A stretch of 64,000 nucleotides of DNA from Monoplex corrugatus (GCA_030674185.1 JAPXFY010000013.1:51239067-51303066); one strand, 5' to 3'; positions 41,111 to 53,880 are shown, numbered from the stretch's first letter. Made by a program: numbers and translations. The notes: generated by a model not told the origin, from the sequence alone.

Positions 41111-41289
41111 CCACTATGTTGCTGGCTGCCGGGTCCAAACTCGTTACCACAGTTACTGAGCCAGTTGGGGTCGACAGGCACCCCGAAAGTATTGGTGCCC
41201 CCAGCACCCAACTCCCGCCAGCTGCTGGCACGACGCATGACTGTTGGAGGGGCACCGGGCTGTAGGTTCTGACTCCCCTCTGACCACAT
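41111..41289 (-). CDS. candidate Homer first coding exon with N-terminal extension
   Basis: An ATG at 41289-41287, preceded in frame by TAG at 41301-41299, opens a clean 59-codon stretch beginning MWSEGSQNLQPGAPP and ending GPGSQQHS. Codon use and composition look coding. At its end the minus strand reads AGT GG|GCAAGT. A GC donor with the strong GCAAGT consensus leaves two Gly-codon bases, exactly the phase 2 that the EVH1 exon at 22434 needs, and would give ...QQHS-G-EQPIF. A GT donor four bases on (CAA|GTATAC) would be phase 0 and would not fit. Known Homers normally start MGEQPIF, so an extension with a kinase-like MRRASSW motif would be unusual. It could belong to another transcript. Confidence 0.35.
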
Positions 41290-41301
41290 CTTCACACTCT
41301 A

Positions 41302-42780
41302 CTCTGTGTCTCCTCAGTGTGGTCGGTCAGTGAACACCAATGTCCGGTGATTACGGAGTCTCTCAATCTTTGGTAAACCAGTCAATCACCTCTCTCTCGT
41401 CCGTGTAGTCAGTAAAGGCAACCTTCCAATCAGTTACTCCTGTCGTTTCAGTGGTTTCAAAGCAACTTCTTATTCCAGATTTCAGATAACAGACTGACCA
41501 GCACAAACGTCTGGAGTGACAATCAGTGAGCGCCACTACGTACTGTACATCACTGTCAACAACACGATTGTAACACTGCTGTACCTTAATCCAGTTATTT
41601 GACAGTCTGATCTGGACAGACGCCCACGTTACGGGTGATCAATGACCATTCTGTGCACTACTATCAAGTTTTGTTCACAATCATTCGGGCACACAAACAC
41701 ATGTACTCAAACACGGCTGTTCTTCACTTCGGGCGTTTCACACAGCTTGGAAAGACATGCTGCTAACGGTTGGCAAACAGATCACAGGTGACTGACTGCT
41801 GCAGATTTATAGCCTATGGCATTGATAGACTTTTCTGTTTTTTAATGCTTTTAATGCATCTTGTTGCATTACTCACTGGAAAACAAACAATTCACCATGT
41901 TCGGGCCCTAAGGCAGAATAAGTTCAATTTTTCCCATGTCCACGTAATCACCAGATAAAAGAATATTCACGATCCTACCAGCCCAATGGCAACACGAATC
42001 GATTTTCTTGTATTGGTACACCATGAACAACCAGTACTTCAGACATTTATAGTTTTGACTGTTCTCAAAGCTGACCAGATTGACTTCAAAACACAGCATC
42101 AACCGCCACTTCACAGATGTAATTCAAACCTTCAGACAGGATTGTGTTCGGGTTGGAAGTCAATTACTCCGTCCCGTCCTACGAAATACAGAACTGACTA
42201 TTTCATGCAAAACTACTTTGACTTTTGTCATTCTGATGTTTGGCTTCAGTTCTGTATACAATCTAATGAAGGCAAACTATCCTACTAAGCCTTCTAATAG
42301 TACTCTCTTCAAGATGTCACTACCTCTCTGAATTTGTGTTTGGTTGACAATGTCCATGATGGAGCTACTGTAAATTTATATCCAAATAAAACGATGAAAA
42401 GAGATCTACCAACACAAAATGCCCATAGTATTCAACTGTCCGGCAATTATTTCATGCAGGAATACAAAATAAATGTGGTACATCTGATCAAAGCATTAAA
42501 TGTGTACAATGAAATAGTTCCCACAGTTCTAGTTCATATCAGATTTTAACTTTCCCAAAACAGAGCATCACATTCTAGACTTGATTGTTTCTGTTTAGAA
42601 AGACTACAAAGAAAAACGTACACACATCACAAAAGATTAATGTCAGTAACACCGATTTTAATTCACCTTAAGTCTGGTTGAAGAAAAATCTATTAAAAAA
42701 AAAAAAAATCAAAGAAAGGGAGGAACAAGAAGAAGTAAAAGATTAAACAAGAAGAAAGGGGATGGGAGGTAGACGTAAAT
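41302..42780. other. low-repeat stretch upstream of the first-exon candidate
   Basis: Unlike its surroundings, this 1.5 kb has no microsatellite and no recognised element. That fits a 5' UTR or promoter region for the minus-strand candidate exon, but no TATA or Inr motif could be fixed. Confidence 0.3.
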
Positions 42781-42790
42781 ACAGGGAGGT

Positions 42791-42984
42791 TTAACCCTTT
42801 TAACTCCCACACTCTATTCATCAACTGCAAAAACTTAACTCTTTGACTTCCTCACCCTATCCACCAGCTTCCTACAGAAAGCTGGTGGATGGAGTGAGGA
42901 CGTCATAGGGTGAAGTTTCTGCTATGCTTGCATGGTTGACAATACAGGATGCTGGAGAACAGGTTGCGGGATTTAAAAGGTTAA
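42791..42984. mobile_element. piggyBac-like MITE, full copy (194 bp)
   Basis: TTAA at both ends, outer and inner arm pairs both present. The core reads CCTATCCACCAGCTTCC then CAGAAAGCTGGTGGAT. It is the same length as the copies at 5990 and 48515. Confidence 0.85.
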
Positions 42985-43429
42985 GATGAAGACAAAAAAG
43001 AACCATTGCACTATGAAAGCTGCAATTGTCTTGTTGACAGGCTGGGCAAACAAACACCACGCTAAAACAGCTATTCAAACCATCCCGGATGGGGCAGTGT
43101 TGGTTCTGACACAATCCTAAGATGTATCAAAGGACTCGGCAAGTTGTGTTAATTCTTCTGTCAAATACACACATCCTTTTCCTTGGCATTGGTTTCATTC
43201 TTTTTCTCTTCATTGACTGTGTCGGCCTTCTTCTTCTTTTATTTCTTTATTTCTTTTCTTTCTTTATTTTAACAAAGTTCGGTCTTGCTTCAATTTCCAA
43301 CTGCATGGCACAGCGTCACAAATGTGGCGTAATTTAACTGGGCGACCATCAACACAAAACAAACGTACAGTAAGAGCGTCTTAATGGCTGATGTCACGGG
43401 TTTAATGTTTTGACTAGTGACTGTGCTTC

Positions 43430-44510
43430 TCGCCTCCCCTTTCAGCCCACACCGTTGGCTAGCACTGCTGCCTGCAACCCTATGAAAAGGCGAGCAGAAT
43501 GCGCATGTCTCTCTAAGTACAAAGCCTTTCCATCAGCAAATCCCTATGTAGTGCCTCCTCGTGGTGACACGGTAACTGAGCACCTCAAGGACTCGGGCTG
43601 AACTATTGAGGGACTCGGAAGAGGTGTGACCCTAGACGTGCGGCACACAGGTCCACCAGCGTGTGGACACGCCCTGGTGCTCAGGAATCAGACCCTCAGC
43701 TATGGGTAAATAGCACAACTGCCTTGTTATGCAGTTGCCTTGAAAGAGACCGAGGCTACGGGAATAAACCCTGACAGAAAATCAGCCCCTACTGCCTTGT
43801 GAGTAGTCGTGGGACCAACAAAGGCTAGCGAGAAGTTCATACAAAACCGATGGCAGGCATCAGGAAGCCACCATCGTATCCTCCCAAGAATATCACGATA
43901 TGAAATACGAATAAACAAGTAATCGACGTGAACAGGGACTCCACAGAAGCACCTTCGTCTGGTAGGAATGTCATGTTAAGCAGGTAACACCGGTCTGTAA
44001 TCAAGCTACTGCTACTAGATTAAAAGATATAAAAATCGCAAATTGGAACATCAAAACAATGCTCCAGAAAAGAAAACCAGAAAATGTAAGGACAGAAATG
44101 GAAAGATTGAACATAGAAATTTTAGGACTAGGTGAGGTGAGACGAAAGGGAGCAGGATAACATCGGGCAAGCATAAAATTATATGTTCTTAGAGGAGACA
44201 CACATGAAAAGGGGATAGGCATCATAACGGTCAATAACAAGTCAAAGTCTATCAGAGGACACTGGATCAAATCAGACCGCGTTTTACTCGCTAGATTTTA
44301 TAAGGAGGTATACTGCCATGTCATGAAACCCTAAGCACGAACACATCCTCTAAGTCTCGTAGGCCTGATGCTCCCAATCAACCAAATCAATTTTGACTTC
44401 TTCTAAGAGGATGAAATGGTAATAAGATTCCTCACTCCATATGAAAATTTACAGATACAAATGAAGTTGACCATGAAAAAGTAGGCATCTTTACCGACGG
44501 GCACGAATGG
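43430..44510 (+). mobile_element. LINE 5' region with AP-endonuclease remnant
   Basis: At 44030-44290 the plus strand encodes IANWNIKTMLQKRKPENVR, EMERLNIEILGLGEVRRKGA and EKGIGIITVNN. This is the N-terminal signature of the APE-type endonuclease of non-LTR retrotransposons (WNVRTL, LNIDILGISEVRWKG). The 600 bp before it (43430-44020) look like the element's leader. A stop follows the KGAG step and the frame decays after 44330. Confidence 0.75.
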
Positions 44511-44539
44511 GCATCAGAAATTAATGATAAATACAATGG

Positions 44540-44875
44540 ATGTCAAAGTCAAGTGATTACACTTTGAACTTCCAATCGGAAGATCTTAGTTTGATCCTGC
44601 CTGATACTGTGATAGTGCTTGACAGTGCTCAAGGAGGAAATTCCCCCCTCTCCTCCCCCCCCCCCCCCCCGAACTCCCAGGTACAGTTCCGCTAATGCCT
44701 GAAACCCTCTTCATGTGTATAAACAATCATCAAATACGCACATTAAAGGTCACGCAAGCCATATCAGTGTTCGGTAGCATATGGAAACATGAAAACACCT
44801 GGCATAAACATCCACCGAATATGGAGTATGCAGACTGCCTATTAACATAACGCTTGCATACGCGGATAAAAACAA
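44540..44875 (+). mobile_element. SINE-like repeat, family S
   Basis: Head CCAATCGGAAGATCTTAGTT with TTTGATCCTGCCTG as B box. The body matches the other copies (AAAGGTCACGCAAGCCATAT, CATCCACCGAATATGGAGTA). A C-run at 44640-44670 interrupts it. Confidence 0.75.
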
Positions 44876-44955
44876 CGCGTTTCTTAAAGAAAACAAAACA
44901 AAACAAAATACAAAAACAAAAACACTTATCTGAACAGACTTTAAAAGAAACAACG

Positions 44956-44956
<1 letters not shown>

Positions 44957-45002
<46 letters not shown>
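44957..45002 (+). repeat. CA microsatellite
   Basis: About 23 CA units directly after SINE 44540-44875. A C-run follows at 45137-45157. Confidence 0.96.
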
Positions 45003-45007
<5 letters not shown>

Positions 45008-45199
45008 TTAAAACAGGTTTAAAAAATACAAAAACAAACACACAAACAAAATCCAGATGGTCGAGATGTTTTAGCAATCTCCCTTTTTTTTTTAGCAATC
45101 TCCCTTTTTTTATTAAAAAAAGAAACATGAAACGCCCCCCCCCCCCCCCCCCCCCCAAATCAATCCCTCTGATATGTTTCCCTTTATCACATGCAGATG

Positions 45200-45810
45200 A
45201 AACCAGAAAGACATAGGTGACCTTGGAAATAACTCAAGGTCAACTAAACTTGAACATCTTATAAAAAGTTGCCTTTCACATATTCAACCTAAAATACTAA
45301 AATTTAGCTCATACATTTCAGAGTTCAGGTGAGATATGAATATTCTGACAATCTGAAAGTAGTTATCTTGGATATGTGCTGAGATCAACCAAACTTCAGC
45401 ATTCGTGAGTCTGAATCAAGGTATTGCTCAAGCTATGAAAGCAATTATGAGCACTTTAATCTCTAATGGTAATAATGCTGTTCACATGACAATAATAAGC
45501 CTTCTGACAAAAGGGAGACAATTTATATGGGTCGACCCATTCTGTAACAACGGTTCAGATTGCTTATAAAACACAACCACTCTGCCAAAATTTACAATAG
45601 ATTACAATCATCTGACAAAATTCGACTTGAAATTTGGATGCCCGGAAGAGAATCCAGATTTTCAACTGACAAAGGTCACTGTGACCTTGGAAAATGTTCC
45701 GATTAAATAAAACTTGGGGAACCGTGAGGGAAATGCCAGAAACGTAGAATCACTAGAGCAATGTACGCTAAATATTTTGAGAAGTTTCTGAGAAAGTACT
45801 GTTCACACAA
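45200..45810 (+). repeat. probable diverged repeat with AGGTCA half-sites
   Basis: A non-coding stretch with several AGGTCA/TGACCT motifs (GGTGACCTTGG, CAAGGTCAAC, GGTCACTGTGACC). It is AT-rich and has no open frame. It resembles invertebrate dispersed repeats, but no second copy is in the window. Confidence 0.35.
45673..45687. promoter_or_regulatory. perfect AGGTCA inverted repeat, 3-bp spacer
   Basis: AGGTCA CTG TGACCT is the ideal steroid-receptor (ERE-type) palindrome. Function is unknown. It lies in probable repeat sequence and not near a recognised promoter. Confidence 0.4.
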
Positions 45811-46584
45811 CACCCTAACAAGTGTCGGGTTTTGTTCGCTTGTTCTTCTCTTCACTTTCCTCCTTTAATCCACAAGATTTTTACCTTGGTCCTCTCCTTA
45901 CTAAACTTATGAATTCACGACTCTTCGACAGTCTCTACACTTGATTAAAATTTGGCAGTGATCCGTCAAAAGACAAGCAAGAAAATCTTGCGAACACACT
46001 TTTGTCACACACTCACACACAGATGTACATACCTCTTCAGTCAATGTGATAAAATGTCTTTTTTTAATTAAAAGAAAACAGTTGAAATAGTTAAACAGCA
46101 CATCGTTTTTATTCATAAACCTCTCGTAAATGAACTCAATCCACTGAGACTCTAACCCAACAATTCAATGATAAAGTGCACTTCAGTCTATTATGCAAAT
46201 GGACGACGGAATTCGGCCACACGCTTGGAATCCTCTCAGAGAAAATTGGACAATGAAGTCGAGATGACGGCTGTTAGGCATAACAACTAATGCCATGGGC
46301 ACTTAATGATGATAACGGACGATAAAAGACCGTCACTGCCACACATCGGCCACCGCTGCTAGGACAGCTCAATCCGCTTGCCGTACGTTGTATACCCGCT
46401 CCTTTTCCTGTCTTTCCTTCACAGAGACAAAGTCAACTTTCATAAAAAGAGTGACATGAGCATGTCTGGAGTTTATCGACTTCAAGTGGGACTCGTTGCA
46501 CTCAGAAGAAAGACCTACTGCAAGATTTTTTAAGACCAACTGCAAGATTTTGCCTATCACTCACTTGATCGATTTTTTTAAGAC

Positions 46585-46800
46585 CAACTGCAAAATTTTG
46601 CTTATCACTATCTCACTTGATCGACTGGACAATGACATGTCCTACAGGATCTTTAACGTACACACTTAAATTAATGTTCTGCGTGCATACACACACAAAA
46701 GGGGTTTAGGCTTTACCCATCAGGCAGGAGGAACCCAGGCAGGATCGAACCCCAGATCTTTCCAATTGTAAGTCTGCTGTCTTACCTACTTGACTACCAT
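46585..46800 (-). mobile_element. SINE-like repeat, family S, head half
   Basis: The minus strand reads AAGGTCTGGGGTTCGATCCT-like (B box), then TGGGTTCCTCCTGCCTGATG and GTACGTTAAAGATCC. It ends in the Homer-distal region with no tail. A related body piece without head lies at 6985-7190. Confidence 0.65.
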
Positions 46801-47454
46801 AACCCGAAAAAAAAATTATACTGTCCTGTCTGCTAAGCACTCTGCAACGCTGTGTACGATGGGCTGTGGGCCGCTAAAGCAAGGTAAGTTCAGACGCGCG
46901 TGCTTCAGAGTAATCTACCTGTCTGTCTCCGTGCGTCTGGTCCCCCACACTCATCTCACCTCCTTGCCGCTGGTTTTTGGATCCCAAGTCATCAACTGGG
47001 TTCTCTTCCCGAATATCGTGAATAATGCATCATGCACTTCTCCTGGTTTTTGATATCTGTGGATGATTCTAGAACCCCATCCCTAATCTCGTCTCCAGTT
47101 AACCGTCTCCCCCCCCTCCCCATCCCTCCCTCCTACTGCAGAGGGCCACAGATGGAATCTTATCACGAAAGGGGAGATACAGCTCAGCCGGTGGTCGTCT
47201 ACGTTTCCCGTTGAGCCTATCGTGCTTTATCTGCGGGGAATATTCAAGTGATGAGGTCTTCTTTGCATGGACGGGTTCTAAGTTCACTCTTCTAAAATGA
47301 TAACTTGAAAAATAACTTGATGAAGAAGGCAGGATGCACGGAGACGGTGAGAGTGTTAGCGTGTGCACGAACAAGTTCTACTGCTTTCTCGTCTTCCTTT
47401 TCCTGTTCATTTTCTTTTCTCCCCACCCCCCTCGCTCTCTCTCTTACTATTATT

Positions 47455-48120
47455 TCTTCAAGTCTACGTTTCCAACACTATTTTCTTCAGGTCTACGTCT
47501 CCAACACTATTTTCTTCTCTACGTTTTCTTCAAGTCTACATTTCCAACACTATTTTCTTCAAGTCTACGTTTCCAACACTATTTTCTTCAAGTCTACGTT
47601 TCCAACACTATTTTCTTCAAGTCTACATTTCCAACACTATTTTCTTCTCTACGTTTCCAAAACTATTTTCTTCAAGTCTACGTTTTCAACATTGTTTTCT
47701 TCAAGTCTATGTTTCCAACACTATTTATTTTTCTACGTTTCCAATACTATTTTCTTCAAGTCTACGTTTCCAACATTATTTTCTTCAAGTCTACGTTTCC
47801 AATACTATTTTCTTCAAGTTTACGTTTCCAATACTATTTTCTTAAAGTCTACGTTTCCAATACTATTTTCTTCAAGTCTACGTTTCCATACTATTCTTAA
47901 AGTCTACGTTTCCAATACTACTTTCTTCAAGTCTACGTTTCCAACATTATTTTCTTCAAGTCTACGTTTCCAACACTATTTATTTTTCTACGTTTCTAAT
48001 GCTATTTTCTTCAAGTCTGCGTTTCCAATGCTATTTTCTTCAAGTCTACGTTTTCAACATTATTTTCTTCAAGTCTACGTTTCCAACACTATTTTCTTCA
48101 AGTCTACGTTTTCAACACCT
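47455..48120 (+). repeat. 31-bp minisatellite, about 21 units
   Basis: Unit TTCTTCAAGTCTACGTTTCC plus AACACTATTTT, with some units shortened to TTCTCTACG. 31 is not a multiple of three and the unit has no stop in any frame on this strand. This produces the 301-codon open frame 47305-48210, which I read as a by-product and not a gene. Confidence 0.95.
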
Positions 48121-48514
48121 CTACTACGACATTTATCTGTAAACTGGAAGAGTATACACTTTTACGTTACAACCATACTACAAAATATCCATTTTCACAC
48201 ACAACAGTAAACAGACAGGTTTATAGCATGCCAGATGTAGCGATTCTGGGAGGCAGAGGAGGGGGGAAGACTCGGCAGCTTGAATAATTTGACACCCATT
48301 AACGAACAGCCCGGCCCTAATTGCCATGTTAAGGGCACGGAACCAACGGGTCGTTACTCTTGGATAATAGGGGAATAGGCCTACCGGTACTCTTGCTATC
48401 ATCCTCTGATTATTTAATATTTGAAAGCGTATAGTATGCCTGTGCAGTTCAAACTTGAGCCACGCCATTGAAAACAGCCGGGTTGAAAGAAAAAAAGTTT
48501 ACGATTGCATAAAA

Positions 48515-48707
48515 TTAACCCATTGACTCCCACACCATGTCTACCAGCACTCTGCATTGTCAACCATGCTAGCAAGGCAAAAAAGTAGTCCTTTGAATCC
48601 CTCACCCTATCCACCAGAACCCTACAGGAAGCTGGTGGACACGGTGAGGGACTCAAAGGCTTAAATTTTTGCAATTGGTGGATAGGGTATGGGAGTCAGA
48701 CGGTTAA
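48515..48707. mobile_element. piggyBac-like MITE, full copy (193 bp)
   Basis: TTAACCCATTGACTCCCACA to GGGAGTCAGACGGTTAA with a complete core palindrome. Arms have drifted by several substitutions. Confidence 0.85.
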
Positions 48708-48709
48708 AC

Positions 48710-50150
48710 ATGGCAGTAGCAGCATAATAAGGAAATGGATATTTCAACTGGCTTGGGGTGTAGGTGGGGGATTGCATAACTTGGTTTCATACCATCTTAA
48801 ATAAGTGTATTACTTTTTCTATACCCAACAATTATCTAATTGCTGACTAAACATTCAACATGTCAACTGATGAATCATTCAATTGATGAATCATTAATAA
48901 TACGTCAATCAAATATTGAACCAAAGCAAAGAGCTAACACCATGAATGTCGCAAACTACATTTCGATAAATCAACCAGACCAATTCATGTGACAAGCCCT
49001 AACAATTTCCAAACTCGTACTAAAAAACATAACAGACGAATCATATCACAGCACCTGCAGGCTCATCTTTTGACTAAAACAACAACTGCGAAACCAAACA
49101 ACACCCCAGCAATCACTGATTTACATCAAAGAAAGCTTGTTCACACCCCTAGCACCACACGTAACATGCTAACACAAATCACTACACGTCTTGGTCGTCA
49201 AAATTGGGGTAACCACAGACAGCAAACACGTCAGGAACTCACACTTGATTAACGAATCCTGGTAACAGATATCTGACATCTGATCAATCAACAGTATGAT
49301 ATAAAATTACAGAAACACATCCTGTTCACACTTCTGAAATCACACAAGACAGAAGTAGCATAAAGACCAGTTCCTCTCACGTCCCTGTCGTCAAGACTCG
49401 AGGAGCCAGAAAAATCCGACTACAAACTCTCAGCGAACCGAGGTAAACACTTCAGCCTTCAAAATTTCACTCACTACTGTACAAATCTTGATAACATACT
49501 AGCCAATGAGTAACATTACTACAACAATCGCATCACAAATGTTGATTAACTGATAACCTACTAGCCACAAACACTTGACTGATCATGGACAACACGAATG
49601 CAAGTGACATCTTATATTTTAGTCACAAAAACTCGGAAGAACAGCAGCACGATTCTAAATTCTGGGCATTACCCTTGTCACTAAACCTTCACTAAACATC
49701 AACACGGTTTTTCATCACATCCCTATCGCTACACTCAAAAGCTGGGAACTGGCACACAAGAGAGCTGAATGAAGCCCGACAGAGCCTACAGACTTGTAGA
49801 CTTCACGCCGGCAGCTTGGCTCAAAGCTTGACTGACTATGATGCAGTACACGGTTTGTAAGCAACGAACTCTCAGTGCAGTTTCCCCCTCATCTATGCCC
49901 TCCCAAACATCTCCTCCACATCACACCCCTCGTGGCAGGAAAACACTTGGACGGCCCGACAAAACAGCAGGCAGAAAAAGGAAACAGCCATAGTATAAAA
50001 AGCTTGTGAAATCGTATGCCCACTCTTCCTCCAAAGCACCGGCAGTGGCGGTAATTACGCACAACATAAAAACAATAAAAAAAATAACACAAAAACAACA
50101 ACAACAACAAAAAACCGTGCTAAGCCTTCCCTACTCGACTCCTCATGATT
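48710..50150. other. non-genic stretch without recognised repeats
   Basis: AC-rich, with one 87-codon open frame at 48989-49252 of low-complexity Thr/Asn/Gln composition. I see no gene. 50345-52280 is likewise featureless. Confidence 0.5.
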
Positions 50151-50154
50151 TCTG

Positions 50155-50345
50155 GCACTGTCACGTATGCAGCTCAGTGGTTAAGATTTTGGCTGCGCCA
50201 AAAAGGAGAAGGGGGGGGGGGGGAGCGAGATGGAAGGTTCAATCCTTAGGAAGTCCGGTGGTTGTTGGTCTCCAGCCAATTCCCGGCTGTTAGCATCATC
50301 ACCCCCGCTTCATCTCACGTCTGCTGCAGTTATCATGGAGGGCGG
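50155..50345 (+). mobile_element. tRNA-like SINE fragment
   Basis: GCTCAGTGGTTAAGATTTTG (A box) and AAGGTTCAATCCTTAGG (B box) are 60 bp apart because of a G-run insertion. The body includes CAGTTATCATGGAGGG. Confidence 0.55.
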
Positions 50346-52287
50346 TATGAGGTGATTACCCTTTGTGTTGATTCCCCGAACCGATAAACCCCCTCCTTAC
50401 CCGTAGACTTCCTACGATGTCTAAATTCAGAACGGACACGGTAATTACATGACTATTTTGCTGAACGGCTCTGAGATAAAACATTTCCATAGAGGAAGTG
50501 GCAGATGATGAATAATTTCTGTAACGAAAACAAAAGTATACTGTCTATATTCCAAGCATAACAAATACCCTGCTATGGAATAAACAACGAGCGTTGTTAA
50601 TCACAAGAATAGTATTCATGAACCATGATATTAATCAAAGGTTATACCAGTCTGTTGTCATTTCGTGATGGGCAGAAACAAAAAAACAGCCTATTTTTGC
50701 ATGTATGTGTTTTGAGAATGTCTGATTTCAGATAAACAATCCACATTAAAGGCACATGTCTGAAAACAGGAGGAAAACATATTCGACATTAAATGGGAAG
50801 TGTTATCATACCTGAAGCATGCAACGTACACAAGCTGTGAGCGTAAATAAAAGACTCCATATTTTCCGGGAATCGACATAAATCTACCTGTCATCATGGA
50901 TGATGTGTGTGCATTACGTGACAAGTCACCATCCCAAATCCTTTTCTTCTCTTTCCTGGCTGGCTTCTACATACACTACTGTTCCCCTTACTGTCTGCAC
51001 AAAATACTGCCTCCGCCACCCCTGCATTCCACTCTGCCTTGTGGTAATGGATAAGAAAACACAATCCATTTCAGAACACAGCACACACAGAGACATATTC
51101 TACAGTCTATCACTTGATTTCTATCGTCTTTTGGATACAAACTAGAATTGTGGTTTTTATAACTGAAAACAGCCGTCGACAAGCTACAGCACAAAACAAC
51201 AGACTTCAAGAAAACTACCTTCTGCAAACTGCGACATACCTTCAACTGAAAAGATCTGGTACAGCTCCTCTGATTTTAATAACAATTATTCATTTCAAAC
51301 TCAAGCAGTAACGTACTTCAGAAATTGAGAAAACATCGTGAATCAATGCAAGATGTAAACGGGGGAAAGCGAGATTCGGTGATGCTGACTGCAGTATTTG
51401 CACTGTCAGCCAAAACCCCAACCAGCCAATGACACATTTATAGGCATACCTCATTACCAAATATGAACAGGCTGGCAAATGAAAGAACTGAAAGTAGACT
51501 AATGTGTACCCGACATTTTGACAAAAGGCAGAGAGAGTAAAGAATAACTTAGTATCGAGATCTACAGTAAGAGGGACGAAGACTATGTTGCCCACAGACT
51601 TGAGAACGTTTTTATGCATGAAGTTCGGTCAAAGATAAAAGACGAGTCAAATAAAAAAAATTCAATCAATGTCCAACATACGTGAAAAAATACACAACTA
51701 CTTCTCCCCTAATATTCATCCTTCAAAAACTCCACAAGAACTTCCCCTACTCAATGTTCACACATTTGGAAATCAACGTTCACACTTTTAGATAAAGTAA
51801 CGTAGGTGGTCGGTTGGCAGAATGTGGCATGGGTCAGCTCTCTGTGCTAAACAGCAACAGTATAGAGCGTGAAGTACAATGACTGGGCTTACTGTCAAGA
51901 GCAGAAGCGTGCGTGATATATGGCATTTGAGTACTAACCCCAGTACTGCAGTATTGACTCTTTTACTTACCGTCGTATATGGTCCAGTCTACTACACTGT
52001 GGCTTGACTTTCAGACTGAACACACGGTCCTATTCGTGATGTCTTTTCTGATTTAGCCCTTGTTTAACCTTTCTAGCAGTCTATAAATCAAGTGACCAGA
52101 AAGGTTATGAGTGAGGGAGAAAAGGGGAAAGGGAGACGCAAAGAATAACACAGAATGTACATTAGAATCATGAGCACGACTGCATTCTAACTTTCTCCAA
52201 CTGCACGTCAAGTTCTACTCTCTAGCTTCGAATTATATTCACTGTATATGCAGTGACTCTTCTTATTCTGCCTACAGTTCATTTAAG

Positions 52288-52418
52288 CAGGCTTATAATA
52301 ATAATAATAATAATAATTACAATATTTATATAGCGCAAAATCTTGATAAAATCAAATCTAAGCGCTGAAGCAGACACACACGCAAGCACGCACGCGCACG
52401 CACGCACACACACGCACA

Positions 52419-52457
<39 letters not shown>

Positions 52458-52965
52458 TGGCTATAAATGGGGAGAAAGAATAAAAGCAATAAAAGCAAGA
52501 ATAAAAGCAATGGAAAATTATAGAGAGCATAGCATATACAATTATATATTATAACCATGTGATTCCCCTCCGAGCGGAGACAGGCTGCAGGGGGGGGGGG
52601 GGGGGGGTGAGTGAGGTTAGGATTTTATGCGGAGGAGAAAAGGTGAGTTTTCAGAGCTGACTTGAAGGAGACAAAAGTAGGTTGCTGACGGACTGAGAGA
52701 GGAAGTTTGTTCCAGGAAAGTGGACCAGAAACAGAGAAGGCTCGTGGACCATAGGTATTGAGCTTAGTGCGTGGAAAGCGAAAAGTCAGAGGATCGGAAG
52801 CAGAGCGGAGGGTACGTGAGGGAAGATAGATCTCAAGTAGGCTTGACAGGTAATCGGGGGCTGCGTTATTGAGGCTTTTGTAGCACATGGTGTCTAGTTT
52901 GTACTGTATGCGCTTTGATACAGGGAGCCAGTGAAGTTGTGCCAGGAGAGGAGATTGTGGTCAGC
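52288..52965 (-). mobile_element. L2/CR1-like LINE 3' end, 5'-truncated
   Basis: One open minus-strand frame runs from about 52955 to 52625. It reads PLLAQLHWLPVSKRIQYKLD, CYKSLNNAAPDYLSSLLEIY, PRTKLNTYGPRAFSVSGP and SWNKLPLSVRQQPTF, then KSALKTHLF. This is the classic LINE RT C-terminus. The 3' UTR ends in GCGCTATATAAATATTG plus an ATT-triplet tail (52294-52318). A CA array lies inside the UTR (52410-52455). The intact frame makes this the youngest LINE piece in the window. Confidence 0.9.
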
Positions 52966-53595
52966 TTATGCCTCATACAAAAGAGAAGTTAGAGCAAAAA
53001 TAGGTGGCCACTTATGCTCAGCACATAGTTCAACATACATCTACGTAATAGATGTCTGTGCACAAAACTGACCGATGCCAGATGGTTCCCTTCAGTTAGC
53101 CCCATCCCTCACTCTTATCTCATATCAAACTACGCCTGCTGTCGATACCTGCATCCCCCTCCCCCCGGACCCCCCCCCTCTCTCTCTCTCTTTCTCTCTC
53201 TCTAGCATACAAATTCAGTACAAGAATGTGCACAACAAAGCAACTGATCAATTGTGCATATTAATTTAACCTAACTGGCTGTTTAGTCCAAAACGTCGTC
53301 TTTCTGCAAACACACATGTACATGCATCCAACAAGTTTCATTGAGCTGCAGTCCTTAGGACAGGGACCTGTGGTCCCAAATAGATGCCTGTGACTTTTCG
53401 ATTTCTTTCTTAGTTTGCGTAACACACAGAAGACAGTAGAACTTAAGCAAGTCAAGATGTGCGTATATGAGGGTGAAGTTTCAGGATGAATTCTCTGTTC
53501 ATTCATTCTCTTCGTTAAAGTGAATCATGTGTGATTCATATCAGCGTGTGGTTTGCCTGTGAGGACACGCGTTTAGCCATGTATATTCATAACAC

Positions 53596-53597
<2 letters not shown>

Positions 53598-53639
<42 letters not shown>

Positions 53640-53821
53640 GTGTGTGTGTGTGTGCGCGCGTGCGTGTGTGTGTGTGCGCGCGTGCGTGTGTGTGTGTGCG
53701 CGTGCGTGTGTGTGTGTTTCTTGTGTATAAACAAATATTAGAGCAGCACAACACATCTCCAATTCCCACATTCATCTATAAGACCAAAAAACAAAAAAAA
53801 CAAAAACAAAAAAGAAAGAAA

Positions 53822-53878
<57 letters not shown>
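53598..53878 (+). repeat. CT, GT/GC and CA microsatellites
   Basis: CT at 53598-53634, a three-fold GTGTGTGTGCGCGCGTGC block to 53720, and CA at 53826-53876. Confidence 0.95.

Positions 53879-53880
<2 letters not shown>

Noticed and set aside
47070..47079. ATGGG|GTTCTA as the Homer start exon
   Set aside because: The donor is poor and there is no supporting upstream context. It is weaker than the candidates at 41111 and 61219.
47305..48210. 301-codon open frame as a gene
   Set aside because: It is produced entirely by a 31-bp minisatellite with no stop in any frame. It has no start context, domain or splice structure.
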